Shown here piece after piece: positions 1-7,260 of a stretch of 21,588 bases of DNA. A program made the position numbers and the translations under genes. Origin of the DNA: a virus; IMG/VR virus record IMGVR_UViG_3300023184_000581, positions 1-21,588 of that record. One strand, 5' to 3'. The number at the start of each line of letters is the position of its first letter. Within the stretch, counting starts at the first letter, position 1. The notes under the pieces were generated by a model, which was not told the origin of the DNA, ran no database searches, and saw only the letters and a program-made list of their open reading frames with translations.

Positions 1-788
1 TCTGGAGAAGAATACAGCATCTCCAACATTGGATTTACTACACCCCCTAGTAAGGCGAATGTTCCTGCTTTAGCTGTGGCAGAGGAACCTGAAGCATCAC
101 CCAATCCTTTAACAGCACCCGCCACAATAGCTGCTTTCAATGCGCCAGTAACGTTAGTTTCTTCACCAGTTGTTACTTTATCTATTGCAGCCTTGCCCAC
201 TTTGAATGCTTGACCTGCCAACTCTTTACCCAACTCTAAGTTTTCATATCCTTGCGAATATGTAAATTGCAAAGTATCTGGCATATACAATGCAATAGAA
301 TCTGTGGTTCTTACTGTTGTGTTTATGAAACTACTTTTTTTTATATCGTTCACTTTATCAACATACAGTGCATTGTTTGTTGCTGCGGCAGCTTTAGTGG
401 CACTGAATGCTGGTTTGGATGCTTTAAAAAAAGAAAGTTTCCCACCCACAGCATCATTTATAGAAGAAAATGCACTATCAATTTTACCGTTAATCGCGCT
501 AGAAAATTTCTCTTTAATGTTTGGCAATCCTCTCACACTACCAGGAGTTGCCTGATTTTTAGCTACGCTTGGTGCACCACCTTTGTCTTGTTGAATACCT
601 GTAAACTGAGTATTCTTTTGCTGGAATATGTGGATGACCATGTAATGGGCTTTATCATAATTACCCACATCTATCGGATACCTAAAAGTATTTGATGTTC
701 CATACTCAGTATCTGTGAAAAGCTCGGAAAGCGGTCCTTTATTGTTCTCGCGGGAAATTGTTATGTCGGAAAGACCAAAGAAAGCCAT
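1..788 (-). CDS. 48: gp48-like baseplate tail-tube cap protein (partial, 3' end beyond window)
   Basis: The reading frame opens with ATG at 788 and stays open to the left edge (about 262 codons), so the C-terminus is missing. The ATG has an AGGA ribosome site five bases upstream. The N-terminus contains the block FRYPIDVG followed by YDKAHYMVIHIFQQ. I associate this pattern with the gp48-type baseplate tube cap of T4-like marine phages. The middle is rich in Ala, Ser and Lys, and an Ala/Gly-rich hydrophobic stretch lies near the left edge. In T4, gp48 and gp54 sit on top of the baseplate and start tail-tube polymerisation. Here the gene diverges from gp4-gp53-gp54-like, a context that supports a baseplate role. 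A T4-type late promoter lies just upstream. The family call rests on N-terminal pattern and context only; another baseplate or tube-associated protein is possible. Confidence 0.6.
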   Translation of the reverse strand, partial: MAFFGLSDITISRENNKGPLSELFTDTEYGTSNTFRYPIDVGNYDKAHYMVIHIFQQKNTQFTGIQQDKGGAPSVAKNQATPGSVRGLPNIKEKFSSAINGKIDSAFSSINDAVGGKLSFFKASKPAFSATKAAAATNNALYVDKVNDIKKSSFINTTVRTTDSIALYMPDTLQFTYSQGYENLELGKELAGQAFKVGKAAIDKVTTGEETNVTGALKAAIVAGAVKGLGDASGSSATAKAGTFALLGGVVNPMLEMLYSSP

Positions 789-815
789 AGTTGTCCTAAT
801 AGGTTGACTAGATAG

Positions 816-823
816 TATTTATG
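816..823 (-). promoter_or_regulatory. T4-type late promoter for the gp48-like gene
   Basis: Read on the minus strand, the sequence is CATAAATA. It matches the T4 late -10 element TATAAATA at seven of eight bases. Transcription would start about 20 bases before the ATG at 788, leaving room for the AGGA ribosome site. The element overlaps the ATG of the divergent gp4 gene. The window also encodes gp33, the late co-activator used with gp55 and the gp45 clamp at such promoters. No -35 element is expected. Confidence 0.6.
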
Positions 824-1252
824 TCATATAAAGGTAAATTTACTCCCAAAAACCCAACAAAATATAAGGGTGATGCGACCAATATCATCTATAGGTCATC
901 GTGGGAATTAAAGGTAATGAATTATTTAGATGACCATCCAGACGTAATCTGGTGGGGGTCTGAAGAGTTAGTTATACCTTATTGGAGTCCAGTGGACAAT
1001 AGGAAGCATCGGTACTTCCCCGATTTTGTTGCCAAGATTCGACAAAAGAATGGTGTAATTAAAACCTTTGTGATTGAAGTCAAGCCAGAGGCGCAGACTA
1101 AGCCGCCAACGCAAAAACGTAAGACCAAACGGTATATCCAAGAGGCGGCAACCTACGTTATCAATCAATCTAAATGGAAAGCAGCAACTGAATTCTGTAA
1201 AGATCATGGTTGGGAATTTCAGGTTCTAACTGAAAAGCATCTAGGGATTTGA
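821..1252 (+). CDS. 4: Head completion protein gp4 (nuclease fold)
   Basis: At 143 residues it is close to the T4 protein (about 150). The family pattern is clear: MSYKGKFTPKNPTKYKGD at the start, YRSSWE near residues 24-29, the SEELVIPYWSP region around residue 50, RYFPDF at 64-69 and FVIEVKPE at 83-90. The E29, D68, E86 and K88 arrangement fits the PD-(D/E)XK-like core of this family. In T4, gp4 (formerly 50/4) finishes filled heads so that tails can attach. The start matches the family start even though no Shine-Dalgarno sequence is visible; the bases before the ATG are A/T-rich and overlap the divergent late promoter. The gene leads the plus-strand structural operon, 12 bases before gp53. 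I am confident of the family; whether it has nuclease activity is not shown here. Confidence 0.93.
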   Translation: MSYKGKFTPKNPTKYKGDATNIIYRSSWELKVMNYLDDHPDVIWWGSEELVIPYWSPVDNRKHRYFPDFVAKIRQKNGVIKTFVIEVKPEAQTKPPTQKRKTKRYIQEAATYVINQSKWKAATEFCKDHGWEFQVLTEKHLGI

Positions 1253-1264
1253 GATAAATACCTC

Positions 1265-1846
1265 ATGGCAAAAAAACTAATAGACAGAATTAAGGAATCC
1301 CTTGCCAAAAAGGGATTTGAACCTAGATCACGTGATGCTCGAAACTGGCTTCGTTCCAAGATTCCTACATTAAGGCCAACTAAAGCACAACTGATGCAGG
1401 ATAAGAATAGGCTTAAAAGTTCATCGATTATAGGGAAGATGTACTTTTATTTTTATGATCCAAAAACGAAGGATAAGCTGCCATATTACGATAAGTTCCC
1501 ATTGGTTATACCAATAGAACGATACCCAGACGGTTTCTTAGGGCTAAATTTGCATTACATACACCCAAAGCAGCGTATCATTCTTTTAGATAAGTTGAGT
1601 GAAATTGCAACTGATAATAACTTTGATGCTAACACAAAGTTGAGGATTAGTTACGATTACCTTTCTAGGGCATCAAGATTATATCAGGCTAAACCTTGTA
1701 TTAAACGCTATCTTTTCAGTCATGTGCAATCGAGGTTTCTGGAAATAACTGCCGATGAGTGGGATATCGCCGCACTGTTACCAGTTGAATCTTTTATGAA
1801 AGCCGACAAGAGCAAAGTTTTTGCAGACTCAGAGGACAAATTTTAA
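1265..1846 (+). CDS. 53: Baseplate wedge subunit gp53
   Basis: The 193 residues compare with 196 in T4. The diagnostic core runs from about residue 58: KMYFYFYDPKTKDKLPYYD, then FPLVIPIERYPDGFLGLNLHY. These are the most conserved blocks of gp53. The protein clamps neighbouring baseplate wedges together and is the last wedge component added before the hub joins. The N-terminus (LIDRIKESLAKKGF, then RDARNWL) also fits the family. The ribosome site is weak; the GATAAATA just upstream is too close to the ATG to be its promoter. The stop codon shares one base with the start of the next gene (TAATG), implying translational coupling. Confidence 0.93.
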   Translation: MAKKLIDRIKESLAKKGFEPRSRDARNWLRSKIPTLRPTKAQLMQDKNRLKSSSIIGKMYFYFYDPKTKDKLPYYDKFPLVIPIERYPDGFLGLNLHYIHPKQRIILLDKLSEIATDNNFDANTKLRISYDYLSRASRLYQAKPCIKRYLFSHVQSRFLEITADEWDIAALLPVESFMKADKSKVFADSEDKF

Positions 1847-2589
1847 TGTCATTTTCACCCAATTTATTTTTATCAAATATAAATGCCAAAGGTGGTTTAT
1901 CTAAACCATCTAGGTTTGAAGTAATTCTACCGATTCCACCTTATATTGCAAGTGCTATCGGGAACTCTGTTATCGAGAAGATTATAAACTTCCCCAATTC
2001 CATATTCAGTGACGTTTCAGACGCAATTAATTCTGCGATGGGAACAACTGATGGATCAGCAATGAAGTCTTCCAACCCGACAGTTTCCCGATATCTTGCG
2101 CTGCAATGTGAAGCCGCAGAACTGCCAGGCAAATCTCTAGACACCGCAGACGTAAAAATATATGGACAACCATTTAAAGTTCCATATCAAGTACAGCAAA
2201 CTGCCGATACGAGCCTAACTTTTATTTGTACCAATGATTTTTATGAACGTAAAATGTTTGATCGTTGGATGGAAGCAATCGTACCACCAGATACAAACAA
2301 TGTACGTTTCCCCAAAAGTAATTCATCACGCTACCTGACCAATATTCGAATCATACAATATGATGATGTAGTTCGTCAGATATTTGCGGTTGAATTGATT
2401 GATGCTTTCCCCGTAGCAATTGCGCCACAAGCACTTAGTTGGCAAGATGATGGTTTCCATCGTTTATCGGTAAGCTTTGCATATCAACGTTATCGTCCAA
2501 TCTATGAAGGTAACTTTGATATTGGTCAGACGCTGACTACGTTGGGTGCTACGGCAATATCAACAATCACAAGAGGATTCGGATTTTAA
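1846..2589 (+). CDS. 54: gp54-like baseplate tail-tube initiator (tail-tube fold)
   Basis: This 247-residue protein shows the T4-like tube-fold pattern: SRYLALQCEAAELPGKS around residues 81-97, KIYGQPFKVPYQ, then TFICTNDFYERKMFDRWME, and late LIDAFPVAIAPQALSW and SVSFAYQRYRP. Both gp19 (tube) and gp54 (initiator) share this fold. I prefer gp54 because the gene lies beside gp53 and the gp48-like gene and is longer than gp19 (about 163 residues in T4), with an extra N-terminal insertion around residues 25-75. It is shorter than T4 gp54 (320 residues). It would sit on the baseplate with gp48 and template the first tube ring. Translation is coupled to gp53 through a TAATG overlap. The family fold is secure; the gp54-versus-gp19 assignment is less so. 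Confidence 0.7.
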   Translation: MSFSPNLFLSNINAKGGLSKPSRFEVILPIPPYIASAIGNSVIEKIINFPNSIFSDVSDAINSAMGTTDGSAMKSSNPTVSRYLALQCEAAELPGKSLDTADVKIYGQPFKVPYQVQQTADTSLTFICTNDFYERKMFDRWMEAIVPPDTNNVRFPKSNSSRYLTNIRIIQYDDVVRQIFAVELIDAFPVAIAPQALSWQDDGFHRLSVSFAYQRYRPIYEGNFDIGQTLTTLGATAISTITRGFGF

Positions 2590-2606
2590 TTAACTGAGAG
2601 GAAATT

Positions 2607-3338
2607 ATGTTACCAAAACTTGATGTACCAATTTATAACATTAAATTGATTTCGACAGGACAAGAAGTACGCATTCGACCATTTTTGGTCAAAGAACAAA
2701 AGTTGTTTCTTATGGCGGCAGAATCCGAAGATTCAAAAGAAACAATCAATACAATTAAACAAGTGCTGAAAAATTGTATTCTAGATGATATAGATGTTGA
2801 TAGTTTACCAACATTTGATTTGGAATACTTGTTCATGAATCTTCGTGCAAGGTCAGTCGAAGAAGTAGTCAATTTAAAGTACAAGTGTAACAACACTGTA
2901 AAGAATAATAAAGATGAAGATACCGTTTGCAATGGTTCAGTTGAGTTTGATGTTAATTTGTTGGAAATTCAACCAACAAAACATCCAGAACATTCATCAA
3001 AATTTTTGTTGAACGATAAGATTGGAATCAGTCTTAAATATCCTACATTTGAAATGGTTCAGAAATATGAGCAAATGGATGAAAACGATATTATGGTCAA
3101 CATTTTAATCGATTGTATCGATTACCTATATGATGATCAACAAGTTTATTATTCTAAAGATAGTTCTAGAAAAGAACTTGAGGAATTCGTAGATTCTATG
3201 CAGCAAAAAGATTTGGAAAAAATTCGTGTGTTCTTCGATACCATGCCTGAGATTAAAAAAGATGTTCATTTTCATTGTCCGAAATGTGGCTATGAAGAGG
3301 AGATGGTTATTAAAGGACTACAAAATTTTTTCGCCTAA
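2607..3338 (+). CDS. 26: Baseplate hub protein gp26, with Cys4 zinc-site candidate
   Basis: The protein has 243 residues and the gp26 family start (MLPKLDVPIYNIKLISTGQ). Four cysteines form a likely zinc site: C94 and C108 in the middle, C224 and C227 in HCPKCGYE near the end. T4 gp26 (208 residues) belongs to the group 26, 51, 27, 28, 29 that assembles the central hub. A clear ribosome site (GAGAGGAAA) precedes the ATG. The gene ends in a homopolymeric stretch reading caa aat ttt ttc gcc taa, where two overlapping -1 slippery heptamers fall directly before the stop. The next reading frame (gp51-like) continues in the -1 frame, so a minor 305-residue gp26-gp51 fusion is likely. gp26 itself ends at the TAA. 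Confidence 0.85.
   Translation: MLPKLDVPIYNIKLISTGQEVRIRPFLVKEQKLFLMAAESEDSKETINTIKQVLKNCILDDIDVDSLPTFDLEYLFMNLRARSVEEVVNLKYKCNNTVKNNKDEDTVCNGSVEFDVNLLEIQPTKHPEHSSKFLLNDKIGISLKYPTFEMVQKYEQMDENDIMVNILIDCIDYLYDDQQVYYSKDSSRKELEEFVDSMQQKDLEKIRVFFDTMPEIKKDVHFHCPKCGYEEEMVIKGLQNFFA
3312..3332 (+). other. Probable programmed -1 ribosomal frameshift site (gp26/gp51)
   Basis: The last codons of gp26 contain two overlapping heptamers of the X XXY YYZ type: A AAT TTT (3323-3329) and T TTT TTC (3326-3332). The stop codon is at 3336-3338. An internal Shine-Dalgarno-like AAAGGA lies at 3312-3317, a few bases upstream; such elements stimulate -1 shifts in dnaX. A -1 slip gives NFF then RLIFRYDSLGNYY and opens the gp51-like frame to 3523. 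I did not find a convincing downstream stem-loop or pseudoknot by eye. Confidence 0.6.
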
Positions 3339-3523
3339 TATTTCGTTATGATTCACTGGGTAATTACTATCAGACAAACTTTGCTTTAATGCAACACCAC
3401 AAGTATAGTTTGACTGAACTTGAAAATATGATACCGTGGGAAAGAACCATTTACATTAGTCTTTTGATTAAGTATTTGGAAGATGAAAAAGAACGAATTA
3501 ACGCTCAAAAACAAAAACGATAA
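3332..3523 (+). CDS. 51: gp51-like baseplate hub assembly frame, probably made as a -1 frameshift extension of gp26
   Basis: This frame is open from 3314 to the TAA at 3521-3523, but its first ATG is at 3389 and has no ribosome site. Translation from the slip site gives about 63 residues, with LGNYYQTNFALMQHHKYSL, then TELENMIPWERTIYISLLI and a charged helical end. I recognise the MQHH / IPWER pattern from short proteins annotated gp51 beside gp26 in T4-like aquatic phages. It is far shorter than T4 gp51 (249 residues). Conserved-looking residues start well before the ATG at 3389, which argues that the upstream part is translated. I therefore infer expression by -1 frameshifting from gp26 rather than independent initiation; a non-AUG start cannot be excluded. 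The stop directly abuts the next gene's ATG (taaatg). Confidence 0.65.
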   Translation, partial: RLIFRYDSLGNYYQTNFALMQHHKYSLTELENMIPWERTIYISLLIKYLEDEKERINAQKQKR

Positions 3524-5119
3524 ATGGCATTCTTAGACGTATTTAAAAAAACAAAGAACCCAAAGTCCCCATCTAAAGCAGGTGGGGACACAGAAGGGTC
3601 AATCAGCGCAGATGTTATACCTTTTTTAAACATCATCGCAAAAAATTCTCTTGCTCTACCGGGCATGGCAAGAGATATGAATGTTTTGCGTCAAAATATT
3701 GTTAAGCTAGTTAAGTTAAAGAATGCTGAAGCGATTACTAAAGCTGATAAATTTTTTAAGTCTGAAGACCAGCGTGAGGCAGAACTGGAGGAGGCACGTA
3801 AAAAAGAAACTTCTCCACAACCAATGACTAAAGAAGGTAAACCCAAAAAAGAAAAAGATGATAGTGGTGGTGAAGAAGGAGTATTGGGTTATCTTTGGAA
3901 TTTACTTAAAAATGTATTAGGTAAACTATTTTTTGGTTTGGCGTTGGCAATTGGTTCGGCATTTGATTTAAGCAAAATAATGGGGGACATTGCCGACAAG
4001 TTAAATCCTTTACCTTTAATAGAGAGTTTATTTCAATCGATTAAGGATGGTTGGAAAGCAATTACTGAGACAGATATAGTCAAAGAAACCCTCATCAAAG
4101 GTATGGGTAAGTTTTTAGATTTCATTACTGCTGGCTTATTCGGTGAAGAAGATTTACGCAAATCATTAAATGATTTAGCCGAATATATTACTCCAATGAT
4201 TGATGTTATCACAGAAACATTTGAAAGAATAGTCGGTTGGTTGAAAGATAATATTGGGTGGGACCCGTTTACAATTCCCTTATCTAAAGTAAATGAGTAT
4301 CTACCAGATTGGGCTAAAAAGTTTTCATTGCCTGACATTCAAGTTCCTGGATTTAGACCGTTCCAGAATAACAAAGAAATGCCAGCCCCAACCACCAGTA
4401 GTAAAAGTTCACCTCCAACTACACCTACTGAAGAAACAACGAAAGCAAAAACTGCACAGGGTGACGTTGTTTATGATGAGATGGGTAATGTTGTATCGGG
4501 TACGCCAGCAACCGAACCCACTCCAACAAAACAGACTGCCAGTAAAGCACCAGAAAGTAAAGTCAAACGATCAACAGAGGATTTGGCTAAAGAAGCTGGA
4601 CAAGATAAAAAGAAAGCTGTAGAGTTTTTGAAAGCGCAAGTTGGTGTTGTATTTGATCCGAAATCACCAACACAATTTGCGGATATTAAAACTGGAAAAC
4701 CATTAGATGAGCAATCTGTCAGAGATAGAATTGTTGACATGAAAGGTGATCCAGATAAAATTCTTTCATTATTAAAGGGTGCAACAGCAGTAAAAGCAAC
4801 AACTATGTCATCCCCATTAACACCTTCGGAAGCCGCAGCAACAGGAGGATCACCTTCGGCTGCATCCGTTGGGGGAGCATCACCTTCAGCCCAAGCCACA
4901 CCCATTTCTTCGGCATCGGGAGCGTCTATATCACAAGCATCTTCTGAAGTAGCTGAAGGTCAAAGGATGGATGCGGCTGCTGATGCAGGAACAGTAATTG
5001 ATGCTGGTGTAACCAATAACTCTGTAGGCACCACTGGTAATAAATCAAAACAAATATCGGATGCATTTAACAGCAGCTTTATTGATAATTATTATTCTAA
5101 TAGAACGGCTACTGCTTAA
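3524..5119 (+). CDS. Tail/hub scaffold paralog A: membrane-segment protein with an unrecognised cargo domain
   Basis: This 531-residue protein is the first of three tandem paralogs. Shared parts: an N-terminal block (LNIIAKNSLALPGMAR, residues 35-50), a hydrophobic segment (about 121-148), the block FITAGLFGEEDL (200-211), a long low-complexity Pro/Thr/Ser linker, and a C-terminal tail (ASSEVAEGQR, then TNNSVG, ending RTATA). Where paralogs B and C carry wall-cutting domains, A has a compact charged region at about 345-425 (EDLAKEAGQDKKKAVEFLK to KILSLLKG) that I do not recognise. Near the end is an Ala/Ser/Gly-rich linker with repeated SPS. No ribosome site is seen; the ATG follows the gp51-frame stop directly, so translation probably depends on ribosomes finishing that frame. 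A role at the tail tip is inferred from the paralogs and the position next to hub genes. Confidence 0.75.
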   Translation: MAFLDVFKKTKNPKSPSKAGGDTEGSISADVIPFLNIIAKNSLALPGMARDMNVLRQNIVKLVKLKNAEAITKADKFFKSEDQREAELEEARKKETSPQPMTKEGKPKKEKDDSGGEEGVLGYLWNLLKNVLGKLFFGLALAIGSAFDLSKIMGDIADKLNPLPLIESLFQSIKDGWKAITETDIVKETLIKGMGKFLDFITAGLFGEEDLRKSLNDLAEYITPMIDVITETFERIVGWLKDNIGWDPFTIPLSKVNEYLPDWAKKFSLPDIQVPGFRPFQNNKEMPAPTTSSKSSPPTTPTEETTKAKTAQGDVVYDEMGNVVSGTPATEPTPTKQTASKAPESKVKRSTEDLAKEAGQDKKKAVEFLKAQVGVVFDPKSPTQFADIKTGKPLDEQSVRDRIVDMKGDPDKILSLLKGATAVKATTMSSPLTPSEAAATGGSPSAASVGGASPSAQATPISSASGASISQASSEVAEGQRMDAAADAGTVIDAGVTNNSVGTTGNKSKQISDAFNSSFIDNYYSNRTATA

Positions 5120-5121
5120 TT

Positions 5122-7260
5122 ATGTTATCCGGTCTTCTTGGTCTTACAATAGACAAGGGTGATCTCAATAAATCATCCCCATCCCCCGTAGCCAATACCC
5201 TAAAAAAGACAGCCATCAATTATCTTGCCATCGGTAGAATGGCAAATGATCTCAAACTCATACGTTTAAATTTTTCCCGTTGGTTAGCCATAGAAGGTGT
5301 CAGAGTTAGAGGCACACCAGATGCGAATGTTTTAAAGGATGATGAACTCTCTAAAAAATTTAATGTTCAACGTGAAAAATATTTAAATTCAAAAGTTAGT
5401 AAATTATCACAAGATGCGACCAGTGGTAATAAAGGTTTAGTTAAAAATTTAATGGGGAAATATATTGATTATAAAGTAGGACGAAAAGTAGAACGAAAAA
5501 TTGCCGCAGCAGTATTGAAGAAGTATAAAAAACTTACGTGGATTCGTAAGTTTATGAAATTTAAAAGGAAGTTAATAGCTGATGTAAACAAATTACTAGG
5601 AAAACTGAACATAAAAAAAATGTTCATGGATTGGTTTAAGAAAAATTCCAGTAAAATTATAAAACCTGTAATTCAAGTATTCTCGAATGCAATGAAACGT
5701 TTTTTCACAAATGGATTGAAAAAATTAGCCATCAGATTCGGAACTGCGTTTGTTGCTTCTGTAGGATTTTCTGGACCGTTTGCAGTAGCCATTGCCGCTG
5801 CGGTGACAATCGTAATGATGTTGTGGGACCCCCTGAAGGATGCGTGGGAAGAATATCAAAAGGGTGGAGACTTTTTTAAAACCTTTATTGTTGGATTGAT
5901 GGATGAATTTAGCTTCGGTTTATTCGGTAAAGAAAATTTATCTGAATTTTATGATTTGGTTGGTAAATGGCGTGATAACTTGTTTAAGCAAATATTCAAT
6001 ACAATAGACGAATCCATAAAATTTATTGAAAAAAAATTCACAAGTTTTGCAGATTTCATTATTAAGAAAGGAAAATCGCTTTTCACCAATGAATCCAGAC
6101 CAGCAGATTTTAAATCTTCTTTTGAAGAACTGAACTCAAAACGTATACAAGATGAAGCAAAAGAACGCGAACAGTATGGTAAATATTTTGATCAGATGAA
6201 TGAAAAAATCGAGCAGAAAAAAATTAAAATCCGTCAACTCGATTTGGAAATTGCAACCCTTGAGTACGACATCAAATACTTAACAGAAGGTCCAGAGAAA
6301 GCTAACCTTGAGGCTGCAAAGGTAGAGAAAGCAAAAACAGAAAAAGAAAAAGCTGAACTTGAAAAACAAAAAGCAGAACAATTTCAAGGTATAGGTGATG
6401 CTGGAGATGAAGAAAAAAAGTCAGCCAAAAAAGAAACAAAAACATCTACTGCTCCCCCAAAAGCAAACCAAGCTGCTGCATTAACTCCCGTGAAAAAACA
6501 GGAAGTTGTACCAGAAAAAAAACCAACAGTTGCACCCACACCAACAATTTCAAAACCATCTTCTACAAGTGGACAATATGAAAACATTAAACAAATGGTT
6601 ATTGGGAATGAAGGTTGGAAAAATAAACCCTACAAGGATTCTCGCGGATTATGGACTGTAGGCGTTGGACATTTAATTGGTGACGGTAAAAAGTTGCCTA
6701 AAGAATGGGATCGTGAATTTAGCAATCAAGAAGTTCGTGAATTATTTGAAAAAGATTTCGCTGAACATTTGAAGCTTGCAGAAAAGGCACCAGGATGGGA
6801 TAAAGCAAACGAAGCTGGCAAGGCTGGCTTGATTGATTTAACTTATAACATGGGTGGTTATTGGTATAAAAAATTCAAAGTAGCCGCCAGTTTGTTATCG
6901 GAAGGTAAGTTTAAAGAAGCTGCCGATGAATTTAAATCGAGTAAATGGTATAAACAAGTTGGTGAACGTGCTCCAGCAACAGTAAGCTTAATACGTTCTG
7001 GTGCAGCTAATAATAAAGAGGGTTCAACGGCACTTGCTTCTGTTCTATCATCAACTAAAGTAGCTTCCGCTGGAAAGTTTCTTGGTGGGGAATCAACGCA
7101 ACTTGCTCAAGCCCAAAGAGAACAAATGAAGCCAAAAGACGTTAATGTAATAAACGTTGCAAAAGTAAACAATAATAAAAAAACACAAAACGAAAATATT
7201 GCTATGACCAAACCTGGACCGGATAGCCAATCAACTCTGGTGAATAGGGCAACAGCATAA
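5122..7260 (+). CDS. Tail-associated lysozyme, scaffold paralog B (GH24 domain)
   Basis: At 712 residues it is the largest of the three paralogs. Order of parts: N-terminal helical block (TAINYLAIGRMANDLKLIR, 30-48), a very basic region (110-200), a hydrophobic segment (about 207-234), FSFGLFGKENL (263-273), a Lys/Glu coiled coil (about 335-420), a Pro-rich linker, then a T4-lysozyme-type GH24 domain (about 486-630). The catalytic pattern E-8-D-5-T is intact: E497, D506 and T512, within EGWKNKPYKDSRGLWTVGVG. Such a domain hydrolyses the MurNAc-GlcNAc bond. The shared C-terminal tail follows (AQAQREQ, VNNNK, ending RATA). In T4 the tail lysozyme is part of gp5; here it is borne by a different scaffold. 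The gene starts 2 bases after paralog A without a ribosome site and shares one base with paralog C (taatg). The membrane segment suggests insertion into or passage through the host membrane. Confidence 0.88.
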   Translation: MLSGLLGLTIDKGDLNKSSPSPVANTLKKTAINYLAIGRMANDLKLIRLNFSRWLAIEGVRVRGTPDANVLKDDELSKKFNVQREKYLNSKVSKLSQDATSGNKGLVKNLMGKYIDYKVGRKVERKIAAAVLKKYKKLTWIRKFMKFKRKLIADVNKLLGKLNIKKMFMDWFKKNSSKIIKPVIQVFSNAMKRFFTNGLKKLAIRFGTAFVASVGFSGPFAVAIAAAVTIVMMLWDPLKDAWEEYQKGGDFFKTFIVGLMDEFSFGLFGKENLSEFYDLVGKWRDNLFKQIFNTIDESIKFIEKKFTSFADFIIKKGKSLFTNESRPADFKSSFEELNSKRIQDEAKEREQYGKYFDQMNEKIEQKKIKIRQLDLEIATLEYDIKYLTEGPEKANLEAAKVEKAKTEKEKAELEKQKAEQFQGIGDAGDEEKKSAKKETKTSTAPPKANQAAALTPVKKQEVVPEKKPTVAPTPTISKPSSTSGQYENIKQMVIGNEGWKNKPYKDSRGLWTVGVGHLIGDGKKLPKEWDREFSNQEVRELFEKDFAEHLKLAEKAPGWDKANEAGKAGLIDLTYNMGGYWYKKFKVAASLLSEGKFKEAADEFKSSKWYKQVGERAPATVSLIRSGAANNKEGSTALASVLSSTKVASAGKFLGGESTQLAQAQREQMKPKDVNVINVAKVNNNKKTQNENIAMTKPGPDSQSTLVNRATA

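Noticed and set aside
1253-1260. GATAAATA on the plus strand as a late promoter for gp53
   Set aside because: It ends only four bases before the gp53 ATG, so transcription would begin at or after the start codon. A promoter for this gene is unlikely; chance match in A/T-rich DNA.
3348-3389. ATG at 3348 as the start of a gene after gp26
   Set aside because: It encodes only 13 residues before a stop and is in the gp26 frame, not the gp51-like frame.
4471-4905. 144-codon minus-strand open frame
   Set aside because: Antisense shadow of the low-complexity linker of paralog A; composition follows from the other strand.
5122-7260. Paralog B as the T4 gp5 hub lysozyme
   Set aside because: It has the GH24 domain, but it lacks recognisable gp5 OB-fold and beta-helix regions and instead shares the membrane-segment scaffold of its two neighbours.
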